Positions 37,122 through 47,612 of a stretch of 64,000 nucleotides of DNA are shown here, in pieces. Positions within the stretch are counted from its first letter, which is position 1, and every line of letters starts with the position of its first letter. Under the pieces are notes generated by a model. The model was not told the origin of the DNA and ran no database searches. It saw nothing but the letters and a program-made list of their open reading frames with translations. This DNA comes from Saccharomyces uvarum (lineage: Eukaryota > Ascomycota > Saccharomycetes > Saccharomycetales > Saccharomycetaceae): assembly GCA_947243795.1 (NCBI GenBank), contig OX365939.1, positions 537,001-601,000 on the forward strand, read 5' to 3'. The position numbers and the translations under genes are program-made.

Positions 37122-38309
37122 ATGTCAGCTTCATCTCCAAAGAGTGGCGTGACCAAGGCCCCCGGTTTGCCAAGGCCAACGAATAATGCATCACCACCTC
37201 CAGCATCGAATGGATTCAATGCAAGAACTCTGTGGCCGGATCTGATAGAAACCCCGGAAAACCGGTGGGTTTTTGAGTGCAAAGAAATCATTGAAAAGAT
37301 TGGCACTGATGAACCGATCGCACTGGAAATGAAAAGAAATATGGAAAAATGTTTGATGTATTTTTACACACTTAAGAAGAAATTAAATCTATTTGACCAT
37401 ACGTACACCGCATCATGCATCCTATTTTACAGATATTGGTTTGTGTACGGAATACCAACCACCATCACGGAATGTATCCATATATCGCAAGGAATTCTGG
37501 TCACTGCATGCAAAACGATGGAGAATAATAGGCCTATCGAGGCCTATGTCAAGGCCACTTGTGAATTTTTGATGCAGAATATACCGTCTTTGAAGAGTCG
37601 AACAAACATCGATAAACTGAAATGGGAATTTAGAGATAAACTAGTGACTAACGAAAAAAAAATACTTTGTTCATTTGGATTCGATTTGAATATTGGTAAC
37701 CCAAAGGAATTAATCGAAGAGATATTCAGTGGCTATTATAGATTTAATAGAGATCACAACCTGCCGGATACTTTCAAGAAGGCCTTCCCAAAAATTCTTC
37801 AAGAATCAAGAAATTTCATGGTGCAAGCTGTCACCCAGCCTGTTTCTTTGTTATGCGACGGCTACACATTCATTGCGTTATCTCTCATATATTGCGGTCT
37901 GGAGTATAAAAAGTTAGTTGACAAAGAGTTTAAGTACCCGAAGAATTTTTTTAGGGATAGATTCCCTATTGAAGTGACGTCCGATAACTTCGCCAACATC
38001 TTTACGGACTATAAGTTACTAGAAGAAAATTTTTTCACCTTGAAAAGTAATAAAGGCGCCAAATTGCAAATTGATTCAGGTATGGTTGATTCAGTGATTG
38101 ACGAAGGTAACAGTGAAGAAAGTGGAGCTTTGAAACTTTCGGATCCCTTCAATTACGAATTGATCAGATCCGGCGAAGTAAAGGAAGAGTTTTTATATCA
38201 TATTGAAACGAGGGTTAACGACCTATTAGAAAAGGCTAAACAGGAAAGTACAAAGAGAAAGGCTAACGAGCCCATAACGGCTTCAGACGGTAAGAAACAG
38301 AAAATATAA
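37122..38309 (+). CDS. BUR2: BUR2, cyclin of the Bur1 kinase
   Basis: Cyclin partner of Bur1 (Sgv1), the yeast CDK9-like kinase that phosphorylates Spt5, Rad6 and the RNA polymerase II linker and CTD during elongation. It has 395 residues, as in S. cerevisiae. A Pro-rich N-terminus leads into a helical cyclin fold: NRWVFECKEIIEK near residue 47, TYTASCILFYRYWFVYGIP near 98, a conserved VTACKTMENNRPIEAYVKA near 130, and a second repeat about 190-280. The Lys-rich C-terminus (TKRKANEPIT...KKQKI) looks like a nuclear signal. It converges on ADY4 with only 22 bp between stops. Confidence 0.96.
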   Translation: MSASSPKSGVTKAPGLPRPTNNASPPPASNGFNARTLWPDLIETPENRWVFECKEIIEKIGTDEPIALEMKRNMEKCLMYFYTLKKKLNLFDHTYTASCILFYRYWFVYGIPTTITECIHISQGILVTACKTMENNRPIEAYVKATCEFLMQNIPSLKSRTNIDKLKWEFRDKLVTNEKKILCSFGFDLNIGNPKELIEEIFSGYYRFNRDHNLPDTFKKAFPKILQESRNFMVQAVTQPVSLLCDGYTFIALSLIYCGLEYKKLVDKEFKYPKNFFRDRFPIEVTSDNFANIFTDYKLLEENFFTLKSNKGAKLQIDSGMVDSVIDEGNSEESGALKLSDPFNYELIRSGEVKEEFLYHIETRVNDLLEKAKQESTKRKANEPITASDGKKQKI

Positions 38310-38331
38310 AACAAGAGTGGTAATTTTCTGC

Positions 38332-39813
38332 TCAAGTGTCGGCTTCGATGAAAGCCTCATAGGCATATGACAACGTGTCAGGTAGATTTCCTATATTATC
38401 CTGATAGCAATATTTCCAGTACTCGATCCAGTAGTCATCTGTTTCTTGATATTGCAGTGAATCGAGGTGCAGTTTTTCCTTAAATTTTGATTTCATTTTA
38501 TCTATCATTATTTTAGGATGTTTAAATTGATAAATATGAGGATGGTAATCATCAATAGTTTCTGGAGCTTCATCACCTTCAAATGTTTTTTCGGCTACAA
38601 GTAATTGTCCCTGCATAGAGGTTAAAAGTACTTTGGGTAATTGAAAATCCGACACTTCATCAGGGTTGTCACAAGCATCAATCAGGTTTTCAACAATAGT
38701 TAGGCATTCAATGGTTAACTTATCCATTTTGGATGGAGTTTCATCTGAGGATTCATCATCTTGCATATAGTATAGTTTCAATACATAAAAAAATTGGATA
38801 ACTTTGAATTGAACCCCTGATGAAAGTAATAGACCCTGTAATATTTTATTCAAACAACATAGAATTTGAGGATCGTTATCAAGTTTGAAAGTTATTGACA
38901 AGATGTTTTTTTGAATCATTTCATTCATATGGTTACTATCTATTAACAACCCAATCTTGAAACCAAATTCGTCACTCTCGCACTCCCAAATTTTGCTTTT
39001 CAAGATGGCTAGCATCTCCTCAATTTCTGCGCAATGCTGGAAAAACTGACTTAACACAAAGTTCTCATTAACTTTTGAGAACTCGAGTGTACACTTATCC
39101 ATTGAATCGAAACCGGCGCAGTATAATGCATCGATAACGTCTATCTCATCCAATGTCCAATGCCATTGAAGCGATTTCTTTTCCTCATTAAAATCAAAGT
39201 CATGGGAACAGCCGGAGTTTTGCCGTTTTATAAAGTTTTTTAGATTCTCGCCCACTAATTCTTTGTTCTCTTTCAAATCAATCAGGAAACAATGGCAACA
39301 CAGTAAGGACACAAATAATTCACAAAGTTCATAAAATTTCCAAATTTGTTCACCTTGAATGCTTGTAAATAATTTTGCTCTTTTTGAGTACGCAATGAAT
39401 TGTAAGCACCATCGAAAGGATTGGAATGCCAGGTTATAGTTTTCATCCACATGGCTAAATATTCCTTGGAACAATTTAATATACAACACCAATTTCAGTC
39501 TGTTTATCGTTTCCAAGTCGACCTTATCTTTTTTCAGTATCTTGATGATATGTTTTGGGCCCATTGCAAGATTGAAATTTAAAATCTTGCTCAATTCTAG
39601 CTTAAACAGATAATTGGTTTGAATTCTCAATGATGACCCCTTTTGCATAATAACAAGATTATAAAAAACTGCATTGTATGGTATATACAGAGCCAGAAAG
39701 TCTCTCAATATATTACCGTCGTATTCTTGTAACTGTAAAATGATCTTTGCTGTTTTCTTAAACTCCTTTCTTAAACTTTTTTTAAAAATTTGATAATCAA
39801 CGTCTATATTCAT
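38332..39813 (-). CDS. ADY4: ADY4, meiotic spindle-pole-body outer-plaque protein
   Basis: Component of the modified outer plaque that forms on spindle pole bodies in meiosis II and starts prospore-membrane growth, with Mpc54, Spo21 and Spo74. It has 493 residues, as in S. cerevisiae. No catalytic motif is visible; the sequence is largely helical and rich in Leu, Lys and Glu. Recognition rests on overall match and position. Its start ATG is at 39811-39813. Confidence 0.94.
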   Translation of the reverse strand: MNIDVDYQIFKKSLRKEFKKTAKIILQLQEYDGNILRDFLALYIPYNAVFYNLVIMQKGSSLRIQTNYLFKLELSKILNFNLAMGPKHIIKILKKDKVDLETINRLKLVLYIKLFQGIFSHVDENYNLAFQSFRWCLQFIAYSKRAKLFTSIQGEQIWKFYELCELFVSLLCCHCFLIDLKENKELVGENLKNFIKRQNSGCSHDFDFNEEKKSLQWHWTLDEIDVIDALYCAGFDSMDKCTLEFSKVNENFVLSQFFQHCAEIEEMLAILKSKIWECESDEFGFKIGLLIDSNHMNEMIQKNILSITFKLDNDPQILCCLNKILQGLLLSSGVQFKVIQFFYVLKLYYMQDDESSDETPSKMDKLTIECLTIVENLIDACDNPDEVSDFQLPKVLLTSMQGQLLVAEKTFEGDEAPETIDDYHPHIYQFKHPKIMIDKMKSKFKEKLHLDSLQYQETDDYWIEYWKYCYQDNIGNLPDTLSYAYEAFIEADT

Positions 39814-40386
39814 TATATATACACATATAAGTAAAACTTGTTTATCTTTTTTTCTGTATGTCGTTAAGTTGTATCATAGTGCTTTGCTACTAAACAGTAA
39901 ACCTAAAAGTGTAAAGAGCCCTTGAACAGGTTTGATTGATTTTCAACGAGCAAGCATTAGTGGTTCTGGACAGATTCGATCAGTATATGTTACTTACTAA
40001 ATTGCTGTCGTTGCTCCAGTTTTGTGGTACCAAGATTACCCGGCAAAATAGGGTCCGGCATTACGTCAGATTTTCTCTTATCATACAAGTATAGTATACC
40101 AAAGGGGTAATACAAATATCACATCTAGAGGAACATATTTAATTTTTCTTTTTCTTTTATGAAAAGAAGTAATTCACCCTCTGTTAGGATATGATTGAAA
40201 ATTCTTGAAAAGTTATTTTCAGCTTTCATAAATCCAACTGCTTGTATTGTGACCCTTTGAGAGAGGCAATCCTTTCAGCAGTAAATATTTGAATTCCCGA
40301 GCTGATCATATACTAGTAACAAACTTAAGCGAAACTAGTCTTGAAAAAAACCGAAAATATCATAAAACAAATTTTCAAAAAAATAA
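39814..40386. other. ADY4 promoter to tRNA-Leu spacer
   Basis: Spacer of 573 bp. A CACAAAA core (minus strand, 40020-40026), part of the sporulation element consensus CRCAAAW, lies about 210 bp upstream of ADY4 and would suit its meiotic expression. Otherwise AT-rich sequence with no gene. Confidence 0.4.
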
Positions 40387-40488
40387 TGAGAGCTAAGGGA
40401 TTCGAACCCTTGCATCCGAAGATATCAGAGAATTTAGAGGTAATAATCCACCTAAATCTGACGCCTTAAACCACTCGGCCAAACTCCC
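40387..40488 (-). tRNA. tRNA-Leu (UAG), intron-containing
   Basis: Cloverleaf read on the minus strand: acceptor GGGAGTT paired with AGCTCTC, A box TGGCCGAGTGG, anticodon loop TTTAGG with anticodon TAG, a long variable arm (ATATCTTCGGAT) and B box GGTTCGAATCC. The intron is 20 nt (40431-40450), directly 3' of the base after the anticodon. The mature length is 82 nt without CCA, right for a class II Leu tRNA. It decodes CUA and wobble CUN codons. Confidence 0.95.
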
Positions 40489-40707
40489 ACTGTTTGATGG
40501 AAATGTTGGTCAATGAAAGTTGTTGGGTCTATTCATTCTTTTAGATATCAAGTAAGAGAAGAAAGCTTTATCATAAAAGTGGCAACTTTTTAATTTCAGA
40601 CTTTCATTTGGAAGTGCCTAATGTTCTCAACCTTCGCTGTGCGTCTAGCGGAAGAGGTTCTTGGAGTCAATCTTTTTCTTGTTTGAGGATCCCTCAGGTT
40701 ATTATGC
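40489..40707. other. tRNA-Leu upstream spacer
   Basis: Spacer of 219 bp between the tRNA 5' end and the LTR fossil cluster. Nothing recognisable beyond mixed AT-rich sequence. Confidence 0.4.
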
Positions 40708-40755
40708 TGTTGGAACAAGAATCAACTCTCGCCTGTATTACTAGTATAACAGATT
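40708..40755 (+). mobile_element. LTR end fragment (Ty1/Ty2 delta type)
   Basis: About 48 bp resembling the 5' end of a delta LTR in plus orientation (starts TGTTGGAA, contains AATCAACT and ACTAGTAT). It is a small, broken fossil and old by its divergence. Confidence 0.5.
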
Positions 40756-40780
40756 GGAAATTTTATTCATGTTGAGATAA

Positions 40781-40949
40781 GTGTGGATTTTGATGTAATT
40801 GTTGGGATTCCATTTTTAATAAGGCAATAATATTAGGTATGTAGATATACTAGAAGTTCTCCTCGGGGATTTAGGAATCCATAAAAGGGAATCTGCAATT
40901 CTACACAATTCTATAGATATTATTATCATCGTTTTATATGTTATCATTC
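40781..40949 (-). mobile_element. Partial Ty1/Ty2-type LTR fossil with adjoining gag start
   Basis: Minus-strand fragment holding the 3' half of a delta-type LTR (about 150 bp, 40800-40949) and a short internal stretch next to it (40781-40799). The internal bases resemble the Ty2 rather than the Ty1 version of the gag start. It is broken. It is nearly identical to the neighbouring copy, so the two share a recent common source. Confidence 0.75.
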
Positions 40950-40959
40950 TGAGATTGTT

Positions 40960-41281
40960 GTGGATTTTGATGTAATTGTTGGGATTCCATTTTTGGTAAG
41001 GCAAAAATATTAGGTATGTAGATATACTAGAAGTTCTCCTCAGGGATTTAGGAATCCATAAAAGGGAATCTGCAATTCTACACAATTCTATAGATATTAT
41101 TATCATCGTTTTATATGTTATCATTCATTGATCCTACTACATTATCAATCCTTGCGTTTCAGCTTCCACTAATTTCGATGACTATTTCTCATCATTTGCG
41201 TCATCTTCTAACACCGTATATGATAATATACTAGTAACGTAAATACTAGTTAGTAGATGATAGTTGATTTATATTACAACA
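40960..41281 (-). mobile_element. Near-full-length Ty1/Ty2-type LTR fossil
   Basis: Delta-type LTR of about 305 bp (40977-41281), minus strand, with TG...CA ends (TGTTG at 41281 side, CCCAACA at the other), plus about 17 bp of internal sequence. It is what remains of a Ty1/Ty2-family (Pseudoviridae) element; no coding body is left. It lies 0.5-0.8 kb upstream of tRNA-Leu, the usual target zone of Ty1-group integration. Confidence 0.85.
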
Positions 41282-41870
41282 ATAATAATGCCAAATTTCT
41301 TCTTTGCATTCTTAAATCTACGAGAAGAACCTCTATTATAATTCTTATACATAATGTTATCACATTAGAAAAAATAGAACCCCCCAAAACTTATCAATCA
41401 ATTTAATAGGTCATTATGCGGCCTTCTATATTTTAAATACAGATCTGCGGGTCAGCAGACCATCTGAAAAAGTTTATTAGGTAAATGCGGTTTCCCACCT
41501 GGTTAAGCATCACCTTAATTATTACGGTCTAGTTTTGTTTAGGTCACAGATTATGGGTTGAGTCCTTATTTTCATGAAGCTTTACAAGTTCGTATCGCTA
41601 AGAAACAACGGGTGCAGATCTACCAGACAAATAGGTTCTTCTTCTAAAATATCTGTAATATGAAACAACCTCACCACAGAGGATTCAGGTAAATAATTTG
41701 AACTTAAACAAAAAGAATATGTTTATACAATTGACATTATTAAAGTTCAAAACGCTAAATACAGATAATTAACCATCAGTTTTTCTGAAGTCTGTTAATC
41801 AAGCTATCAGAATGAAGAAAAGAGTTATATCGGTGGGCCTCGACTGAAATAGTAACGCTTTTTTAGTAAA
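41282..41870. other. LTR-ECM22 spacer
   Basis: Spacer of 589 bp down to the ECM22 stop. AT-rich and without a coding frame; poly(A)-like A runs and CCCCCC (near 41382) occur. No tRNA or further LTR was recognised. Confidence 0.5.
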
Positions 41871-44321
41871 TTACATAAAAGCTGAAAAGTTTGTGGTAGT
41901 CATAGAAGGCAATCCGCCCCCTAAGAAATCCAACATCATATGCATACCACCGCCTCCACTGTACTCATCAACATCTTGCGGTAAGACTTGTGATACGCTG
42001 TCCAAGAACCATACCTTATCTTTTATTTCTGTGGTGTAACCTCTCAGCAATTTATAATATGATTTCATTATTCTCATGGCGCCTAGATCGCCTGTCATTA
42101 ATAGTGCTAGAAACGTCCTATCTAAGAGAGCAGGGAATGAAAAAACTCTTAACATGAAATCTAATTGATTTTTTTCACGATGTAGTTTGTCTAGATATGC
42201 TAATGTTATCAAATACGGAGAATCAATTTCTACGGGATATAGATCTGCTATACCCTCATCGAAGCACACCAGTTCCGATATTGTATTATTATTGTTGTTG
42301 TTGTTAACACCACTATTACTACTGTCATTATCATTAGTATTGTTACTTTGATTGACTACGGCTTCTCCCAAATCGCTTAAGTCCACAGAAATTATATTGT
42401 AAAATTTGGACGTTTCTGATAGGGGCCATACTGCCGTTAGGATAGTCACAGCACCTTTAACATGGAAAATCCATGCAGTGGGTGAACTACTTGAGGCATT
42501 TGCCAGTGAATCCAAAATCAATATTAATGCACTTGCCACTAAAGCGTCGGTATTATCTTCAGAAATTTCCAAGACAGCCTCCCTTAATAGCCTTAATGCT
42601 TCTAAACGGTGGTTAGAAACATAATTGTCCAAGCCAGCTTCAGTTCTTGATAAATGAGTGGCACTAAAGGCCAGGATTGTATGCATTAAGAAGGGGAAAT
42701 GGAAAGCCAAATCTGGAATGTATGTGCTCCACACATCCGGGCCAGAAATGCCTGCATCAGTTATGGTGTGCCATACTTCGGTACAGTAATGATGGAAAAG
42801 TTTTAAATCTATCAAGTTTAGATTTGATTTTTTGGATAAGCCAACTAATTCAGGAATTAGGTGCGAAGTCGATGAGGAGTTTGAATGAGGGGAAGAATGC
42901 TGACGTGTGTGTGAGTGTGAAGAGCGTGGAGATAACGTTTCCGAGTTTGATAATAGATCACCCATTGGCGATGTTTTTAAGGTGGGAGAATTTCTCAGAG
43001 AAGATCTATTGTCTGTTATAGACAAAAGTGATTTTGTAGAAGTTCCATTGGATACTCCTGTTGAAGGGGATGCAATTGTTTGATCTATTGTAGCTTTTGT
43101 CAACGTGTGTGTGGGACTCATTGAAAGCCCTGTATTGTCAATCATCAAGTTTTTGCTATTGGAAAGAGTATCAGAACCATTTACTTTATTATCGTTTCCT
43201 CGAAGTGGGTTGTTGTCTGAGTGGACGATGTCTGTGTTGGTACTGTCCAACGGATTCTTTGTGAATTGTTTGTTTTTGTTTTCTTGTTCCTGTTGCATAT
43301 TTGCCAATGCTTCTTCTGCCGTGCTTACTTTGATGGCTCTATTGTTAGATGTAGCAAACTTGCTTAACCCAAATAACTCTTGAAACTCAGAAGCAATTCC
43401 GTTAGCGGCGCCGGATGGAAATAAAGTATTGAAACCCTTCATATTGAAATTCAATCCCATTTTATTTAACTGTGCCAACTGGTCAAAGGGGAGATTATTG
43501 AATGGGGATTGTGCTCCTGGCTGTTGTGGTAGTTGCGATTGCTGTTGCGGAAGCTGCGGCTGCTGCATTCCACTCGTGATAGAGTTTAGCCTACCCGGTG
43601 ATAATAAGCCGTTAAGGCTGCTCGACAAATTCATAGCCGTTGATTGAAAACTTGGTGTTATTGGCACATTCAAAGGCGAATTTTCCGGTAGAGTCATGTT
43701 TCCATGGTTATTATTGTTCATTGTATTCGACACGGCTTGGGGTAAATTGTTGTGTATTTCACCACCGTTCGTATTACTGTTAGTATTATTATTGCTGTTG
43801 TTCACTAGATTTGCTAACAAATGCGGTAATAAAAGAGTTTCCATATTGTTGGATACCGACGGAGCGATGTTGGTTGGCGCATTAGTCTGCTCATCAGTGC
43901 CTACATGCGGTAATAACTGCTGCTGCAGTTGCACGTGCTGTTGTTGACGAAGTTGCTGCTGTTCTTGTTGATGGTAAAGCTTTTGTTGCTGTTGGTGCAA
44001 TAGGATGGTATTACCATTCAAATGCTTCCTGTCTATTCCATCTTCGACGATGGTAGCAAATTTTGATGTTGAAGAATCTTTTCTTCTTCTTGGTTGTATG
44101 GGACTATACACACATTCCAATTTCATGTTTGTACATTTCTTACAAAACGGCTTGCCTTCATCACATTTCACCCTTCTCCTTTTGCAATTGTCACAACCAG
44201 TCTTGGACTTATTATGAAACTTGCGTTTGCCCGTCGAAGTCTTGCTTACTCTCTTGCCTCCAATCTCAATCAACTCAGCGTCCCTTTCCTGTCCAGCATG
44301 CTCATCATCTGTGGATGTCAT
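41871..44321 (-). CDS. ECM22: ECM22, sterol-responsive Zn2Cys6 activator
   Basis: Transcription factor that binds sterol regulatory elements and controls ergosterol genes together with its paralogue Upc2. It has 816 residues (814 in S. cerevisiae). The Zn(II)2Cys6 cluster is complete: Cys43, 46, 53, 60, 63 and 70 ([18 protein letters not shown]). A linker and long Gln- and Asn-rich tracts follow (about 125-300). The C-terminal ligand-binding domain starts near residue 500 ([34 protein letters not shown]) and ends with a Gly-rich [20 protein letters not shown], the segment where gain-of-function Gly changes act in Upc2. Position decides for ECM22 over UPC2. Confidence 0.96.
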   Translation of the reverse strand: MTSTDDEHAGQERDAELIEIGGKRVSKTSTGKRKFHNKSKTGCDNCKRRRVKCDEGKPFCKKCTNMKLECVYSPIQPRRRKDSSTSKFATIVEDGIDRKHLNGNTILLHQQQQKLYHQQEQQQLRQQQHVQLQQQLLPHVGTDEQTNAPTNIAPSVSNNMETLLLPHLLANLVNNSNNNTNSNTNGGEIHNNLPQAVSNTMNNNNHGNMTLPENSPLNVPITPSFQSTAMNLSSSLNGLLSPGRLNSITSGMQQPQLPQQQSQLPQQPGAQSPFNNLPFDQLAQLNKMGLNFNMKGFNTLFPSGAANGIASEFQELFGLSKFATSNNRAIKVSTAEEALANMQQEQENKNKQFTKNPLDSTNTDIVHSDNNPLRGNDNKVNGSDTLSNSKNLMIDNTGLSMSPTHTLTKATIDQTIASPSTGVSNGTSTKSLLSITDNRSSLRNSPTLKTSPMGDLLSNSETLSPRSSHSHTRQHSSPHSNSSSTSHLIPELVGLSKKSNLNLIDLKLFHHYCTEVWHTITDAGISGPDVWSTYIPDLAFHFPFLMHTILAFSATHLSRTEAGLDNYVSNHRLEALRLLREAVLEISEDNTDALVASALILILDSLANASSSSPTAWIFHVKGAVTILTAVWPLSETSKFYNIISVDLSDLGEAVVNQSNNTNDNDSSNSGVNNNNNNNTISELVCFDEGIADLYPVEIDSPYLITLAYLDKLHREKNQLDFMLRVFSFPALLDRTFLALLMTGDLGAMRIMKSYYKLLRGYTTEIKDKVWFLDSVSQVLPQDVDEYSGGGGMHMMLDFLGGGLPSMTTTNFSAFM

Positions 44322-46060
44322 TTTTTTTTAGATGAAGATCTATGGATAAACGAATGTAAACCTTAAATGAAAACCCGTTGACTTAGCTTCTTTGTATTAT
44401 GTAAAGAAAAAGCCTGAAAAGAAATGCTATTCGTGCCTTTGAAAAGTGGAGGTCGTGGTTGTTGCTCTTTTGAAAATAACTGATTACGGTGACTAGCCTT
44501 GATAGATGATGTAATCGTTGATGCAGGGAACCCTTGCTTTTCCCCAACCATAAAGAAAAAAACAAGGGGAAATAAACTATTAGTTAGTACGAGTTCGTTA
44601 AGTTAAAAAAGGCTATAAAAATTCGATGAACGAATGGTGACGGCCACCGTCTATTGTTCAAAGTTGCCTTCGGTAAGCCTATCGAGCGCGCTCGTTTGAA
44701 TTTTCCGACAATGAAAATGAGGAACGAGTCAAACAAAGGTGTTTTCGGCCTTGTCGCTTGGAACTACCTGCGGAAGCGATTGTTGAATGTACACATTACA
44801 GGAAGACTCCAGCTGCTTGGCGAGTCTTAATAACATGATACGAGGTAAGCTGCGGCCACTATATCAGAGATCACCTTACGGGTTTTTCTCATTTATAGAT
44901 TTTTGTTGTTTTTTTTCGGTTCGAAGTAGGTTTGGGTAGCTGCACGGTTTACTGTACTTAAACATAAAAAAAGATATTGAATGTAAACATGAAGTTGCAG
45001 GAAAAAGTTTCGATATAGTTAAATTTAGTAGTAAATGGCGAGGAGATATGGAAATCTCGCCTTGTTGTAGAACGTAGGTAGTTGTTCCGAACTTGCGTAC
45101 TCTTCTAGAACTTCATCTGCAGTTCTGATAGCGCCGCTTCCTTTCTTTCAACGAGTCAAGTCCATCTGGTACTTCATATCTCTAGGCAGTAATTTATGTA
45201 CTAAACAGCCAACCTACGTATATGTTACTATTTATTTCTATGAAGGAATTTTAAAGTCATTTGCAATTTTCAGCGAGTTATCTTGCAGCCAAAAAACTTT
45301 CTTTGAGGGCCGCTCTTCAAACACACGTCTAGATGTGGGATCGATTGTAAAGCCTACTAGAAACTAAATAAAGTAGGCATATGTTGGAAAATGCCACAAG
45401 GCTACGTGTGGTATACGCTGCCCAAAAAAAGAGCAAGCAAATTTTGTCGAGCAACAGCAATTTAATGTGAGGACTCGCAAGAGGTAAGACATTTTGAGGG
45501 AGATCATTGACCAGAGTCTTAAAAGCGAACAGGAGTGTGATCTGATTTTTGAAGTGCTTGAAGAAAAACGCTCAATTTTGCCAGCACGTCATTGGCTTGC
45601 GTCTTACCATATATAGTGGTCTCGGCATTCTCAGGCTTGTTTTCATGAAACATCGCACATGATGGTGTAAAGGCGTCTAACCATTCGATTTTAAGGTTAG
45701 CCGTTTCATATTCATGCGAACTGTATGCAACGAATATGTTATATAACGGCGGTAGTAGAAAGCAGAGCTTTTATGTTGATGAGATCTGGGCCGGTAAACG
45801 GACGGAGACGTAGTAAGGCTGGTGAATCTCGCGTTCATTGTTGACGAGTGAGAAGCTAAACATTCGCGAATGCATGCGGCTCAACAACTCGTCTTCTTTC
45901 ATTCATGTGCCATGAACAGACTCTGAACACTGGCAGTACTCAAGTAAAACAAATCCGAACAAAAAAAAACAGAGCGAAATGAATACAACGATAACAAAGG
46001 GATAGAAGGTGTATATAAAGATTTAGATATAGATCGAAAAAAGGGCATATACTAACATGA
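44322..46060. other. ECM22-CDC42 spacer, 1.7 kb without a gene
   Basis: Upstream of ECM22 and downstream of CDC42. No open frame above about 60 codons looks real, and no tRNA boxes, LTR ends or clear snoRNA boxes were found. A partly GC-richer stretch at about 45690-45930 (GGGCCGGTAAACGGACGGAGACG, in part) is the only compositional change. A gap of similar size exists in S. cerevisiae, as I recall. Confidence 0.5.
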
Positions 46061-46636
46061 CTATAAAATGGTACACTTTTTACTTTTCTTGATAACAGGA
46101 GGCTCTAACGCAGCCACGATAGCCTCGTCAAACACGTTCTTCAAACCACGTTGTGTTAGTGCCGAACATTCGACGTATTTTACAGCCTTTAACTCTCTAG
46201 CTAATCTGGAACCTTGTTCTGGTGTAATTGGACGTAATCTTTGTCTTTGTAGTTTCTCGATGATTACTTTGTCATCTCTTAAATCGATTTGCGTACCAAC
46301 GACTAGGCATGGCACACCTGGACAATGGTGATGTACTTCAGGGAACCATTTTTCTTTAACATTTTCAAAAGAAGGTGGGGAAATTACGCTGAAACAAACC
46401 AAAAAGACATCCGTGGAAGGGTACGACAAAGGTCTCAATCGATCGTAATCCTCTTGCCCGGCAGTATCGAACAAACCTAGCGTGTACGGCTCGTCACCGA
46501 TCATCACAGTTACCGCATAGTTATCAAACACTGTTGGAACATAGTCGGCTGGAAATTGATTCGTTGTATAGGAAATTAAGAGACATGTTTTACCAACGGC
46601 ACCATCACCAACGACAACACATTTTAGAGTCTGCAT
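46061..46636 (-). CDS. CDC42: CDC42, Rho GTPase of cell polarity
   Basis: Rho-family GTPase that sets the bud site and polarises actin and septins, working with Cdc24 (GEF) and PAK kinases. It has 191 residues, the universal Cdc42 length. The P-loop GDGAVGKT includes Gly12; switch I has YVPTVFDNY with the effector Thr35; switch II has [17 protein letters not shown] with Gln61; the base motif is TQID. The polybasic KKSKK and the CTIL box (Cys188) give geranylgeranylation and membrane binding. The start is the ATG at 46634-46636. Confidence 0.99.
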   Translation of the reverse strand: MQTLKCVVVGDGAVGKTCLLISYTTNQFPADYVPTVFDNYAVTVMIGDEPYTLGLFDTAGQEDYDRLRPLSYPSTDVFLVCFSVISPPSFENVKEKWFPEVHHHCPGVPCLVVGTQIDLRDDKVIIEKLQRQRLRPITPEQGSRLARELKAVKYVECSALTQRGLKNVFDEAIVAALEPPVIKKSKKCTIL

Positions 46637-47141
46637 TTTATGGAAGCTAGTACGTTTCTTTTTATTTTGTAAGCCTTGTTCTCTCTAGTTTGTTTATTAA
46701 CCTGTCTCTTTCAAAAATAGAACGGGAAAATAAATAACGAATATGATTTCTTGCGATAAAGGGACTTATTGCAAAAATAACGGATTAAAAGAAGATCAGT
46801 AAATATATTTTGGTATGCCTAAAATCTAGTTGATCAAAACGGTTAATCTGTACTCTTTCCAAAAACCTTGTCGAACATCGATCAATCAACCTTGTTTGCT
46901 TTTTTTTATCACTTTACTTTTTCCCATATCTTGTTTCATTTGGAATGGCCCGGAACATTTCGGGTTACCCGCTGTGGTATATATCAAAACCAAAAACGAC
47001 AGTAATGCGATCTGCAGGCTATGATGTGTTGCAATCTGCTGAGTATGTTTGCCCAATAGCCTAAAACATACTGCTGCCCAATTTTGGAATTGATAGATTG
47101 AAGTGCAAAAAAAATTTGAGTTGAAAGAAAAAAAGAGAAAG
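46637..47141. other. CDC42 promoter to tRNA-Ile spacer
   Basis: Spacer of 505 bp. A Reb1-like GGGTTACCCGC lies at about 46962-46972, with T-rich tracts near 46890-46920. No gene is visible. Confidence 0.5.
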
Positions 47142-47275
47142 TGCTCGAGGTGGGGATTGAACCCACGACGGTCGCGTTGCTTTTAAAGACCTGTTTGAAA
47201 GGTCCTCGGCACAGAAACTTCGGAAAACCGAATGTTGCTATAAGCACGAAGCTCTAACCACTGAGCTACACGAGC
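47142..47275 (-). tRNA. tRNA-Ile (UAU), intron-containing
   Basis: Read on the minus strand: acceptor GCTCGTG paired with CTCGAGC-type 3' arm, A box TAGCTCAGTGG, anticodon stem and loop CGTGCTTATA with anticodon TAT, B box GGTTCAATCC. The total is 134 nt; a 60-nt intron starts one base after the anticodon and leaves a 74-nt mature tRNA. It matches the known yeast tRNA-Ile(UAU), which decodes AUA. Confidence 0.95.
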
Positions 47276-47612
47276 ATTTTCGAAATAAATGAAAATTGCG
47301 TAGCGCTATATACCCCCGAAAATGCTTCCCTCAGAAAAATTACTCTTTCGAGATTTTGCTTATTTCGTCTGACAGTACAAGAGTTAGTGCTACCGCCAGA
47401 AGAGGATGATTGACACAGATATCTCCGTGATATGGGTGGGAGTTTGGCAAGGGAAAGGTCTTGTTGAAAGATGTTCAACACTCACCTTTGATCTTTTCAT
47501 ACATACACTATATATATATATATATTGATTGGCACTATAAAAGCGCTTAATCCTTAGTATGTACCTCATAAAAAAAAAGGAAAAGAAACGTAGACTCTTT
47601 TTATCGCAGGAC
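47276..47612. other. tRNA-Ile upstream to BNA5 3' end
   Basis: Spacer of 337 bp with a TATATATATATATATAT run at about 47508-47525 near the BNA5 3' end. No gene or LTR is recognised. Confidence 0.5.

Noticed and set aside
40816-41124. Repeated minus-strand frame of 102 codons between tRNA-Leu and ECM22
   Set aside because: It is a reading frame through two copies of LTR fossil DNA, not a gene.
45770-45930. Possible C/D-box snoRNA (TGATGAG followed by CTGA 150 bp on) in the ECM22-CDC42 spacer
   Set aside because: The C box lacks the leading purine, no terminal stem is visible and the spacing is too long.
46068-46331. Plus-strand frame of 87 codons antisense to CDC42, like the dubious YLR230W
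   Set aside because: Entirely within CDC42, whose protein is under extreme constraint; no independent feature.
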